From Leucaena leucocephala (taxonomy: Eukaryota; Streptophyta; Magnoliopsida; Fabales; Fabaceae), in assembly GCA_037074615.1 (NCBI GenBank), contig CM073558.1, positions 9,362,001 to 9,426,000 on the forward strand: 64,000 bases of DNA, written 5' to 3'. This document shows positions 12,736 through 23,012 of the stretch, piece by piece. The number at the start of each line of letters is the position of its first letter. Position 1 is the first letter of the stretch. The notes under the pieces are model-generated. The model had not been told where the DNA came from. It searched no databases and saw only the letters and a program-made list of their open reading frames with translations. The translations under genes were made by a program, and so were the position numbers.

Positions 12736-14360
12736 AAGGCCTTATGAATAGTGTGGGGTTCATCATCCCCTTCTGGAGTAACTAAGAGTGCTTCGCCTTC
12801 TATTTGGAAGCGTCTCTTGGGAACACTTTCCCTGTTAATCTTTATAGTAGGAGCAACTTACTTATCTTTTCTCATTTGTCTTGGTCTTTATGTTGACTAT
12901 TTTTGGCTCCCACTCAGATTGACATACCTAGAGGATTCTGGTCTATCAATTTATTTGGCACTGTCTTATTCCTGTGTCTTATAAAGAGACACAGTGCAGT
13001 CAACATCTTCCCTATTGGGAAACTCCATCTCAATAAATACATCATTTCTTGATTTTGTTTTAGTCACTGTTCCATCTTCAATTTCACTTATGAACCTTTT
13101 GAGGGTTCAGAGTACCATATAAAAATACATTTCTTTCCTATAGGAATCAGTTTACCATATCTATGAGAATTGTCATGGATATATGCCGCTGAGCCCTAAG
13201 GTCCAAGGATGCTTAAATCTGGCTGACTTTTAGTCCATAACTCATAGGGTGTGGAAGCGACTGACTTTGAGGGAATACGGTTAAGTATGAAGGTTGTCGT
13301 CAATAAAGCATCACCCCAATGTGAAATTGGAAGGTTCGCCTGAGTCATCATAGACCTAACCATGTCTAGAAGAATTCTATTTCTTTTTTCAGCAACCTAA
13401 TTCTGTTGAGGTGTGCCAGGGATAGTTAGTTGCTTAATAATCCCTTTTTCTTCACATAGATGTTTGAATTGATCTGAAAGGTATTCATGACCTTGATCAA
13501 TACGTAATGCCTTATTTTATTGTCCATTTGATTCTCTACTTCATTTATGTATCGTCTAAAGCACTCTAGTGCCTCAGATTTATGTGAAATCAAATATACA
13601 TGACCATTTCGTGAAAAATATCAATAAAGGTAATTAAATACTAAGCTTCGTGTCTCGCCCTCAAACTCATGGGACCATAAATATCATAATGGATTAATTG
13701 CAATGGGTTTTTGGCTCGTATTCCCTTACCTAATGGTTTCTTGGTAGCCTTACCAGCTAGACAGCTTTCGTATGATGACATATCCATGTTAGGGATTACC
13801 CCCAACAAGCCTTCCTTAGCTAGTTTAATCATTTTATTTTGACTACTATGCCCTAGTCTATTATGCTAGATATTCATATCAGGATTAGTCGAAGTAATAG
13901 CAAAGTAATCATGAACATTAAAATCACTAGCAAGATCCAAAATAAAGAACTTTTAAAATTGGAAAGTTGAACCATAAAATAGAGTTGCTATAAATGTCTG
14001 TAACTTTACCATAAAAGTTTACATTAAACCCAAAGTCTAATAAGAAAATTAAAGAAATTAAATTCTATCAGATGTCAGGAGCATGAAGTATATCATGCAA
14101 CATTAAGGTCTTTCCACCAAGCAAAACAAGTTTGTAGGTGCCAATACCTCGAACCTCGATCCTTGTATTATTGCCAACAAAAAGCCACTTGCTTTGAAAT
14201 GGCAACTGACAGTATTCCATGAAAGATCCTCGATCTCAACTTACGTAATCTATAGAGCTGGAGTTAATAATTTAAGAAAAAGAAATAGGTTCTATCAGAA
14301 AAACAATGCTAGAAACATATGAGACATGTGAATTCACATAATTCACTGTTACCTTTCCGC
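12736..14360 (-). pseudogene. Copia GAG-pre-integrase and integrase, broken
   Basis: The pre-integrase zinc region is at 13,740-13,880: the usual WH-x-RLGH motif reads stop-HNRLGH (the Trp codon is now TAG), and the first Cys of the C-x2-C pair is Tyr (YESCLAGK). The integrase core begins with LIHYDIYGPMS, keeping the first catalytic Asp. Further fragments are recognisable down to about 12,990, but stops and shifts are dense. Part of the central integrase is hard to read by eye. The assignment rests on the conserved start and its position between gag and RT. Confidence 0.75.
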
Positions 14361-15212
14361 TCTCGATTTGTTAAAATAGTCACATGCGAAATGTCCCATA
14401 TTGTGGCAGGCAAAGCATTTAAACTTCTTTAGGTCTAGCTTTTTCTTGCCTCCTTTTTTTCCTTCTTCTTGTACTGTTGATTGCCCTTCTTGGGTGAAAG
14501 GCTGCCTTTCTTCCTATTTTTCTAAAATTTCTTACCCTTTTTGAATTCAGACTTTAATTGGGAAGGACCAACACCTTTGGTTAAATAGGCTTGTCTAGTG
14601 GCCTTATAAGCCTCTAGACATTCATCCTCTAGCTCTAAATGCTTAGCTACATCATTGAAAGTGATGATATTTTTATTATAGGTTAGATTAACTTTCATGT
14701 GCTCCCAATTGGCAGGAAGCAACCTGATGATAACCTGTACTTATTGTTCGTCAGATAGATTATGTCCAGCTTCCTTTAGTTTACAAATAATTGTGGACAT
14801 CTATCATAGATGTTGTCTAGTAGGATTATTTGGTTTTAGCTTATAGGTATTAAATTTAATTGTTAACCTTCTAAGCTTAGTCGTGGACACTCCCCCAAAC
14901 TTATCCTTTAAGGCAATCCATATTGCTTGTGCCGTTCTATGTGTTTCAAACTCACACATTAAATCATTATCAATTGCACTCAACAGTGTGATTATTGCGA
15001 TGCTATTCTTCCTTTTTTAGGACAGGTATGCTTCCTAGTCTCTCCTGTGCTAGGCCATATTTCTAGCCTCAGCTCTACCATAGCCATTGTTAATAGCTCA
15101 ATTACATCCTGTTCTTCTAGAATATATTGGACCTTTTGGTGCCAAATATCCTAGTTGTCCCCGTTGAGTTTTCCCCCTTGTTTAATTCAGCAATAATGTT
15201 CTTTGATGCCAT
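14361..15212 (-). pseudogene. Copia gag (UBN2-type) with altered zinc knuckle
   Basis: The frame starts at an ATG at 15,212 (MASKNIIAELNKGE) and continues with segments characteristic of plant Copia gag: YILEEQ, SAIDNDLMCEFETHRTAQ, IWIALKDKFGG and LLPANWEHMKVNLTYN. The longest uninterrupted piece is 14,522-14,722. A Lys-rich stretch leads to the zinc knuckle CFACHNMGHFACDY at about 14,385-14,425: the C-x2-C-x4-H part is present, but the last Cys position is Tyr. There are several frame breaks. In the family this protein forms the virus-like particle; here it is dead. Confidence 0.82.
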
Positions 15213-15757
15213 TGTTCAATATCAGTTCTATGACAAACCTTTCCCACATTAATTTATTGAACCATAGAACATTTAAGTGAATTTACATATATATATATAG
15301 CACATGTAAAGAATCCAATGTCACGTACTTTTATCATTTTTGATTAGAAAATAATAATATCACTAGACCTATGATTAGGAAAATATGTTTATACCTCCTA
15401 TCACACAAGCACTAGCAACACCATCATTTCTTATCAAAATTAATATAAGCACTATTCTCATCAAATATTGCTTTTAGAATACTCACTATCTAAAAAACTC
15501 CCACTCATAAAAAGATATACATGAATCACAACTAAGATAAATAAATGAAATAAAACATGTTTTTCTTGCATATAAAGCATGTAATAAATAACAAGTCTTT
15601 ACAAAGAAAGAGTAATAAAGCATGTCCTTAACAAAGTAAAGCGATAGAAATCAAAATACAAATATACGTCATTTTATATGAGCTTTACAATATTCTAACA
15701 TCGTTTTTCTTAGCTTCTTAAGTTCACGAGGTGGCTTTATAAGGTTAGATACAAATT
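15213..15757. other. Copia leader between extra ORF and gag
   Basis: AT-rich sequence with no sustained frame. It separates the extra upstream reading frame from the gag start. Confidence 0.5.
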
Positions 15758-16311
15758 CTATTGTTCTAAGCCAATACTCATGCATCCTGGTTTGGGCTTG
15801 CTTATATATTCTATTATGACTTTCAAGTAGAATTCAATATTCTCCTTATCTGTCATGCATTCAATGTAATCACCAATTATACCATTAACGCCTTTTATGT
15901 TTGTTAATTTGGCTATATCTCTTTCAGCTATGTTCATGGCCAAAGTAGGGGTTAGAGGTTGGTTCACTTCCTCTTCGTCCTCAACTAAAGATTCACTATT
16001 AAGAGTAGGCACCATCTTGGAGTTTAAATCTGAAGACACCATGAAAGGCTGTAGAGGAAGTGGTTCGATGGGAATAAAGTTTCTGAGCACGGTCCAGAAT
16101 CATATATTACTTCTGGTTTCTCTTGCGGAACTTCCTCTATCAATTCCTCTAGGTCTTCTTTAAAAAGTTAATCAAGATCTTGTTCTGGATCCTCCTCAAG
16201 TTCCCCCTCAGGGTCCCCTTGAATGTTCTCCTCTAGCTTATTGACATCATCTAAAAATGAGATATCATCATTTAAGGTCTATCGACGAGATTTAGTGCTA
16301 GATGAAGTCAT
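15758..16311 (-). pseudogene. Unusual acidic ORF upstream of copia gag, unknown function
   Basis: An ATG at 16,311-16,309 opens MTSSSTKSRR, then a TAG, then acidic sequence (TLNDDISFLDDVNKLEEN, GELEEDPEQDLD), a TAA, and more acidic sequence (LFKEDLEELIEEVPQEK). After one frameshift near 16,088 it goes on for 110 codons without a stop to 15,758, with ESLVEDEEEVNQPL and NIEFYLKVIIEYIS. Few breaks over about 180 codons suggest it was once coding. It sits between the primer site and gag, where most Copia elements have no gene. I recognise no domain. It may be a lineage-specific extra gene or captured host sequence. Confidence 0.45.
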
Positions 16312-17242
16312 AAATAGGTCCAGAATTATCATTATTTTTTGGAATTTTTAAATATTAAAAAACACCAGAAAATATACTGAATATTCATAAATAGGTCCAG
16401 AATTTTCCTTAAATTTAGGCAAATTATATATTAAAATAAAGATATTGATTTTAGGGATTTTTAGGAACAAATCGCACCTCAATCGAAGGTCCCATACTCT
16501 CTCATGTGTCCCAAGAAGAAAAAATTAAGAAAAAATAAAAAAAACTAAACAAAGCACACTCTCGGCCTTTGACGCCTGCATTGCACGCGCCAGTCACCAT
16601 ATTTTCCTTTTTTTAAAATTCAAATATTTTTTTTTGTTTTAAGTGGGTACGGGTTGGATCCACTGATCTGACCCAGCCCATTACCCCTACTTCTAGAACA
16701 CAAAAAAACACATTTTTTGTTTTTTTTTTGGAATGGGCTTTTGTCAGCCAAAAAAAATTTATTTTTTTGCACAGCCCACTCCACAGGAACAGTGCTGCGC
16801 TATTTTTTTTGTTCAGGAGTTAAAATGATGCCATTTTGGGATGATCAAAATGGTGCGTTTTGATCATCCCTGACCTCCAGCCAGGTCGCATATACCCGAC
16901 TGGAAAACGGGTCAGGTCTGTCGAACCTGACCCATTTGTTGGCCGTAACTTATCTGACTAACATCCGATTTCAACATTCTTTATGTCATTTTCTTCATTT
17001 TTTTGTTCTCTACACAATGGGATTAATTTTAAGGCCTAAAACCTCTATTTTCTAATGACCTAATTTTAAAACGAAAGTTCTCTATTACGATTTACATTGA
17101 ATATGCTTCTGTTTATGGTTTAAATGCATACTCTATGCATATTATCACTAAATAAACACTCTAAAACAGAAATAAGCGTACAGAACAGTTGATAACCAGA
17201 AAATGAAAAATCACAGAGAAGTATGCGGAAACACAGAACATG
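16312..17242. other. Copia 5' leader, no coding signal
   Basis: Internal sequence between the extra reading frame and the primer site. A less AT-rich block at 16,790-16,950 includes the short repeat GATGATCAAAATGG / GATCATCCC near 16,840-16,870. I see no sustained frame. Confidence 0.5.
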
Positions 17243-17254
17243 GCTCTGATACCA
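17243..17254 (-). other. Primer binding site, tRNA-iMet type
   Basis: On the minus strand this reads TGGTATCAGAGC, the standard plant initiator-Met primer site, one base inside the LTR terminus at 17,256. It confirms minus-strand orientation and the 5' LTR boundary. Confidence 0.92.
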
Positions 17255-17255
17255 T

Positions 17256-17659
17256 TGAAAGATTTTGGGTGTACCTAAGATGGTTTCTTTTCCACTGAGA
17301 TACCCACATGCAACTGGAGCACCTTGTATGGACTCTAGTATGTTTTACAGCAAATTCACCCACAGATGAAGAGAAGAGTGTCGGACACCCAAAGAAAGAA
17401 TATCGAGCGCTTATGAAAATTGATGTATATGCTATATGGTTTTTTGTCTGTATATATGTATACGTGCGCATGAACCAAGAGGGAAAAATGGGATTCAAAA
17501 GGAAAATAACTTCTCATGCTCCTGTATAGCTAGTAGCCATTTTTTTCATATGCAATATATTACACATAGATATCTCACTCTCTCCCTTATTCTCATAATG
17601 GCCCCCAATGCTATTGGGTTTAGGTTTAACCTATCAAAGGTGAATCAGCCTACTTTCCA
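17256..17659 (-). repeat. 5' LTR of the copia element
   Basis: The ends are TGAAAGATTTTGGG and CCTACTTTCCA, co-linear with the LTR at 10,048-10,453 and of nearly the same length (404 and 406 bases). Similarity stops abruptly at 17,659. Confidence 0.88.
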
Positions 17660-18756
17660 GCAGTTTGTTCAGGCCTTAACGCTCTTCCATTATTACTTGC
17701 TATTGATGTGCATAGATCTGGGTTTAGAAAAAAAGCGAGAGGTAGATTTTCGATTAGATCTGGAATTTTTGTTGTTGTCAAGCTTAGTTTTATTGTTAGT
17801 TATAATATATCCGACATTAAAAGGTGGGCCGCGAGCTGAGGGTTATAGCCTTGGCAATAATGGGCCAACCATAGAGAGGCATATTTGAAATCTCAAAAAG
17901 GTATCCATGACTCCTAAGGAATCTTTTTGCAAAACGATAGCCGAGTCATCCTGATAAAGTCTCATTTTTTAAAAAGGAACTCGTAAGAGTTACCAAGAGG
18001 TAAGACAAATAGAAATCACGTTACCTGTTATCCTTTAGCCACAAGTAGTCAAACAATTTTTTCAAACAATAAAGGCTCTCAGTGAGAGGCTACAAGAATC
18101 ACATATATAAAATAATATTAATATATGTCTCAGAACTATTAAAAGTCTATCCTAAGCCTATACTAAAGTTTCTCTAAAGCTATCCAGTCTTAGAATTATC
18201 CCGTTGAAAAATAAATCTGCTTTTAAATTCATATTCCTTTACAATTTAATTAGTCCACTATAATAGTAAATTATATTAAAGTCTTGAATTCCTTTTAGAA
18301 TTTTCCAAACCTTCAGATATTTTAATTTTTCGGATTCATATTGTGTATGCATAAATTTATACATACATATAATCTAAATGGCATGAAGGTAACTTACAAT
18401 CCACAATAGCTCACTGCAGGTTGAGTACACACACACACACACATATATATATGTATATATATAATTTATATCCTCATTTCAATGAAAGATAATTCTCTCA
18501 ACAAACAAAATTGTGGGAAGAGTAAGACCATGTACCTTTGTTACTTATTATTTTTTATAGGTTTAATTGCTTATTATTCCAGATTCGGATGACTTCGCCC
18601 AGGAAGAAGATTAGAAATCGATTTTATAAAACTTTATAATACAAAAAAAAAAATTATAGACGTTTTAGCTATATGACCCAGAGTGTATCATGTTTCACCT
18701 TAGTTTCGAATCTCAAATATAAAGAGGAAAGCCTTCTTTTCTTCCTATTAAAGACA
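17660..18756. other. No gene recognised; contains CA/TA microsatellite
   Basis: The segment 17,690-17,760 resembles 9878-9945 on the far side of the copia element (shared CATAGATCT(G/A)GG and AGAGG(T/C)AGAT). A (CA)n(TA)n microsatellite lies at 18,425-18,463. No sustained gene is visible. Confidence 0.45.
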
Positions 18757-19020
18757 TCAAGTTAAAACAATCCTACAAAGCAGATCTTCTCTTATTAGTT
18801 TTGGTATCATCAAAACATGAGTTCTAACAATGCAGAGAATAGAACGGACACATACCTCAAACATGAAGCAGCTAGGGGAAACGATGACGCAAAAACACTT
18901 AAATGACGCAATGGCATTGGAGGGGAAGGACGTTTTGGGTTCGTGGAGGGATTTGATAGGTGTTTTGCTGATGGGTTTGGCGGAAGATTGATTTTTGATG
19001 GCAGAGAAGAGGAATTGCAT
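18757..19020 (-). pseudogene. Short ORF with splice-donor-like site, unknown; possible gene fragment
   Basis: An ATG at 19,020 opens a frame rich in Ser, Lys and Pro (MQFLFSAIKNQSSAKPISKT...). After about 55 codons the sequence reads GAG-GTATGTGT, a plausible splice donor, so the later codons may be intron. The base composition is less AT-rich than the surroundings and the start resembles an organelle-targeting N-terminus. No family is recognised. It lies next to a CACTA-like terminal region at 19,030-19,460, so a transposon-captured first exon is one reading; a first exon of the transposon itself is another. Confidence 0.25.
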
Positions 19021-19029
19021 AGGAGAAAG

Positions 19030-19460
19030 CTCGCACGTCTAATAAAAATACAATCGCACGCATGAGCTCAGAATTGAAATTTACATTTAAACTCTTGACG
19101 GTTATTTGGAAACAAGCGACAAATATATATAAGCATGTTTTATATGGACACACATATATATAAGCACGTTTGATAGTCATCTAAAAAACCAGTCAATTAT
19201 TAGTTTCAAATATTTGATGGTTATTTCTTGAAAACCATGAAATACTTGTGCATTTCTAAAAAAAATACCAAGTACAACTATTTGACCGTTTTTTTTAACA
19301 AATCTCAAATATTTTCTCATATTTATATGACGGTCAACATATATAATTAACCGTCAAATAAGTCTTCGCTCAACCTCTACATCAGGTTGTTACTTGATAC
19401 GTTTTCAGTTTAACCAAGAAGTATTGAGCGTCAAGTAAACCTAATTTTATAGTAGTTTCT
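19030..19460 (-). repeat. CACTA-like terminal region
   Basis: Motifs of the type TTGACGGTTA, TGACCGT, GACGGTCAA, ACCGTCAA and GAGCGTCAAG occur repeatedly in both directions between 19,090 and 19,440, then CTAATTTTATAGTAGTTTC, which resembles a decayed inverted CACTACTATAAAATTAG terminus. The element would run leftward from about 19,458. Whether it is the far end of the element beginning at 9163 is uncertain, because the subterminal motifs differ. Confidence 0.45.
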
Positions 19461-20548
19461 ACATATCAATATTCTTTTACTTTTCCTTTTGATAAGACAA
19501 TATTCTTTTTCCTTTCTTGAAGCCACAATTCATTTTACTTTTTCACATTTCAATCATATATCCATTGCTCCATTATCAACTTTTCCTAGAAATCTTCCGT
19601 CAATAGGTACTTTCGGGCAAACTATGATCTTTCTTTCCTATTTCAGAATGTCAAGGAATCATGCAGCAAATATCATGTTTTCATTTTATTAGAGAATCAA
19701 ATAGAAATTAATAAAATAATTAAAATTTTGTTTATATGTGTGATTGCTAGCCTAACAATAAGGGGAATTGTATCAACAACTGTTGGTTGACAGGGTAAGC
19801 AGTTTCAATCCCACAGTACTGCGTGAACATAAATATAAATCTTGAAAAGCGTATCTGTTGAGAATTGTGATAATCCTTTGCACTCTAAGTCTTAAAAGGG
19901 TAATGATACCTTGGATTAAATAAAAAAGTAAGGAGAATTGTTTTTTCTTAAAAAAATTAGATTATACTTTAAGAGAAGATTAAATTATCTGCAAAAATTA
20001 AGGGAAAATGGAAATTTTAAAAGAATTAGAATTTTGTATAAATATTTGAAGAATCTAAATCCATAGCAATTTAAAAGCTTTACTGTAAAGTATAAAACTA
20101 TTGCCTTTGATATCTTCCTTACATTATGCCGACCCGATAAAGGCATATTTCGGGGTCCAATTTTAATATGTCCACTTTAGAAGCCTCTTTGGAAGCCAAG
20201 ACCTTCTAACTAATTGGAAAACTTCAGTATTTCCTCGTGTTAAATTAGTGGACGAACACTTTAACATTATGCTTTTAATTAAGAAAACATTTTTGGATAA
20301 GTGATGCTTCCTAAATAGGATTACAATGTATATTTTGAGGATAACTGAAGTAAGAAAGTAAAATAATGTATTTGTTTTATTATATGCAGTATTTTTAAAA
20401 TTAATAGAGCTGCTAAAATTGGTTTAATCCTCTAAAAAATGGAAGGTTTGATTGATAAAATGTGGGAACCGCACCTGTGGCGGCTAACTTGGTTTGTAGA
20501 TTAGCTCTTTTTTAATTTTATTATTATTATTTTATTTATTTTATTCCA
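19461..20548. other. No gene recognised
   Basis: AT-rich sequence without a convincing frame. A TTATTATT run lies at about 20,518-20,535. Confidence 0.5.
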
Positions 20549-20842
20549 CTACCCGTTTGATGATCGAGGTTTTCTCCCATAGTTGCCATCCTGGTTTATC
20601 TCTTTCCTCTTCAGGCATTCTATGCTTAATTCCACCATTTTCGATTGCCAAGAATTAGATTCAGATTCCAGTGTCTTTAAAAGCAAACTTGGATTCGCAA
20701 ACGAGCTCTCCAAAGAAACCAAACATCCGAAAACTTGGACTTTAACTGTTGCCAGATTCGGAGCTATATGAAATCCTTGGATGGAAGAAGCTGAAAAGAT
20801 AAGAGAAAGATAGATGATGGGTCGTCGCTGTTGCAGAGTCAC
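20549..20842 (-). other. Open frame without ATG start; possible exon below a promoter-like block
   Basis: The minus strand is open for 97 codons, but its first codon is GTG and the only internal ATG starts a 29-codon tail, so it is not a standard coding sequence as read. The DNA is clearly less AT-rich than its flanks. The frame begins about 95-125 bases below a telo-box and paired site II-like motifs at 20,938-20,968, and a GGGTAGTG at its end could be a stop or a splice donor. It could be a 5' UTR plus first exon of a broken or very short gene. No homology is recognised. Confidence 0.3.
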
Positions 20843-20937
20843 GCTTTTAGAAAGAAAGATGATTCCAAAGACTTAGATAATCAGACGCATTCCTTCACTT
20901 TGTAATTTTCTCTGATAAAATCCTCAGAGAAAGAGAG

Positions 20938-20968
20938 TAGGGTTTTTGTTCTAATTGGGCTTAGGCCC
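20938..20968 (-). promoter_or_regulatory. Telo-box and site II-like promoter motifs
   Basis: The minus strand carries AAACCCTA (20,945-20,938) and, 11 bases upstream, GGGCCTAAGCCCA, two TGGGCC/GGGCY-type elements facing each other. In plants this pairing marks promoters of housekeeping genes such as ribosomal and mitochondrial protein genes. A CT-rich tract (ACTCTCTTTCTCTG) follows on the minus strand, as in many plant 5' UTRs. Confidence 0.45.
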
Positions 20969-20984
20969 TCACTGACAAGTCATA

Positions 20985-21517
20985 ACCTCGAGAGAAAAAA
21001 AAACACAAACATGAGGTGGTAGTAGTAAGTTGACATTTTTATCCTGACCCGCCTAACCCATAGCCCGTCACAGGCTAACCCGTTTTTAGTAAGTTGCTGT
21101 GCATTATCAACTCTAAAACTTAATTTAATTACATCGTCCAGTTAGATCAATAAATTAAAAAATTGACGGAAATGCTTTAATAAAAACTTGAACCACTTGT
21201 TCACCCAAAAAAATTTACCCAACAATTGATAACTGATCAAAAGGTAATAAAATTAGTTAAAAAAAATACACCAAAATAAATCAAAACTAGTCAAGGGTGA
21301 AAAATTGAATTTTTTATTTTTTATTTATAAAAATAAAAAAATTTATTAATTTAGTGATTTCTATGCCAGTACAATAATCTATTAAATTAAAAAAAATAAC
21401 ATTCCATAACAGTATAGAGATAACCATATGATTTGTCTAGCTATAACAAAAATTGAGTTCTATGTAATCTATTATTAATCAATTGTTTACTTAATCAAAT
21501 AATTATGTATTAAATTA
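20985..21517. other. No gene recognised
   Basis: AT-rich spacer upstream of the long-TIR element, with only short frames. Confidence 0.5.
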
Positions 21518-23012
21518 GCCTTAATTTTTGGAAAAAAGACAAAAAAAAAGCCTATTTAAATTTCAAAAGGACAAATTGGGCTTCTGAATATTCAAAAGGA
21601 CAGATTAGGCAGGAGGCCCAATCTGTCATTTGCAAATTTATGTGTAAAGACCATATTACCCTTCACTTTCTCAATATTTTGACAATACGATTTACAACTT
21701 GGCCAATGGTATTTACAACTCTGACAATGATATTAGTAATTTTGACAATAGTATTTGTAAATCGTATTGTTAAAGCAGCTACAGTATCAGCTACAGTGTT
21801 TCTCCCAATTGCCAAAATTGGATTTCTCCCAGTTGTAAATACCATTGTTATAATTATAAATACCATTGGCGAAGTTGTAAATCGTATTGTCAAAGAAGCT
21901 ACAGTGTTTCTTCAAGTTGCAAATACCATTGTCAGAGTTGTAAATCGTATTGTCAAAGAAGCTACAGTGTTTCTTCCAGTTGCAAATACCATTGTCAGAG
22001 TTATAAATACCATTGGCAAAATTGTAAATCGTATTATCAAATAAGCTATAGTGTCAGCTACAGTGTTTCTCCCAATTGCCAAAATTGGATTTCTCACAGT
22101 TACAAATACTATTGTCAGAGTTGTAAATACCATTAGTAAAGTTGTAAATCGTATTGTCAAATAAGCTACAATATTAGTTACAGTGTTTCTCCTAATTGCC
22201 AAAATTGGATTTCTTACAGTTGCAAATATCATTGTCAGAGTTGTAAATACCATTGGTAAAGTTGTAAATCGTATTGTCAAATAAGCTACAGTGTTAGCTA
22301 CAGTGTTTCTCCCAATTGCCAAAATTTGATTTCTTACAGTTGTAAATACCATTGTCAGAGTTGTAAATACCATTGGCCAAGTTGTAAATCGTATTGTCAA
22401 ATAAGTTACAGTGTCAGCTACAGTATTTCTCCCAATTACCAAAATTGAATTTCTCACAGTTGCAAATACTATTGTCAGAGTTATAAATACCATTGGTAAA
22501 GTTGTAAATCGTATTGTTAAAGAAGCTACAGTGTCAACTACAGTGTTTCTCCCAATTGCCAAAATTGGATTTCTCACAGTTGCAAATACCATTGTCAGAG
22601 TTGTAAATCATATTGTCAAATAAGCTACAGTATCAGCTACAGTGTTTCTCCCAATTGCCAAAATTTAATTTCTCACAGTTGCAAATACCATTGTCAGAGT
22701 TGTAAATACCATTGGTCAAGTTATAAATCGTATTGTCAAATAAGCTACAGTGTTTCTCCCAATTGCCAAAATTAGATTTCTCACAGTTGCGAATACTATT
22801 ATCAGAGTTGTAAATACCATTGGCCAAGTTGTAAGTCGTATTGTTAAAATATTGGGAAAGTGAAGGGTAATATGGTCTTTGCACACAAATTTGCAATTGA
22901 CAGATTGGGCCTCTTACCCAATCTATCATTTTGAATATTCAGAAGCCCAATTTATCCTTTTGAAATTCAAATGGGCTTTTTTTGTCTTTCTCCTTTAATT
23001 TTTTGTTAACCC
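21518..23012. mobile_element. Long-TIR (Mutator-like) non-autonomous element with internal tandem array
   Basis: The left 210 bases reappear inverted at the right end: GACAAAAAAAAAGCC, AATTGGGCTTCTGAATATTC, AGGCCCAATCTGTCA and AAGACCATATTACCCTTCAC are all matched in reverse complement between 22,850 and 23,000. The outermost bases are probably GCCTTAA and TTAACCC. Nine-base flanks ATTAAATTA and ATTAATCAA match at six positions, compatible with a decayed 9-bp Mutator-type duplication, but this is weak. No transposase is present. The interior is almost entirely the 120-bp array. Confidence 0.65.
21757..22845. repeat. Tandem array, approximately 120-bp unit, about 10 copies
   Basis: The landmark GTAAATCGTATTGT recurs, with small changes, at 21,757, 21,877, 21,940, 22,024, 22,144, 22,264, 22,384, 22,504, 22,603, 22,723 and 22,831. 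Spacings are 120, 63, 84, 120, 120, 120, 120, 99, 120 and 108, all divisible by three. Each unit also holds CTCCCAATTGCCAAAATT and GTCAGAGTTGTAAATACC. Because unit lengths preserve frame, both strands show open frames (226 codons at 21,912-22,592 minus; 134 codons at 21,640-22,044 plus) made of 40-residue repeats. These are very probably by-products. Confidence 0.9.

Larger units (their letters stand above)
10048..17659 (-). mobile_element. Ty1/copia LTR retrotransposon, complete structure but decayed
   Basis: All structural parts are in order on the minus strand: 5' LTR (17,256-17,659), tRNA-iMet primer site (17,243-17,254), a leader with an extra reading frame, gag from 15,212, pol ending at 11,227, a purine tract ending at 10,454 and the 3' LTR (10,048-10,453). 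The order gag, integrase, reverse transcriptase, RNase H is that of Copia rather than Gypsy. The LTRs differ at roughly 15 percent of positions by eye, and every coding domain carries stops or frameshifts, so the insertion is old and inactive. The five bases outside the ends (GTTGG and GCAGT) do not match, so the target duplication has eroded or the ends were rearranged. Confidence 0.9.

Noticed and set aside
9163..19460. One CACTA element spanning both sides of the copia insertion
   Set aside because: The two presumed termini are both decayed and the subterminal motifs differ (AACGTCGC against GACGGTCAA), so I list them as separate ends.
21640..22044. 134-codon plus-strand frame in the 120-bp array
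   Set aside because: It exists because unit lengths are multiples of three without stops; the opposite strand is equally open.
21757..22845. CRISPR-like repeat array
   Set aside because: Units are adjacent with no unique spacers, the context is a plant transposon, and no cas genes occur.
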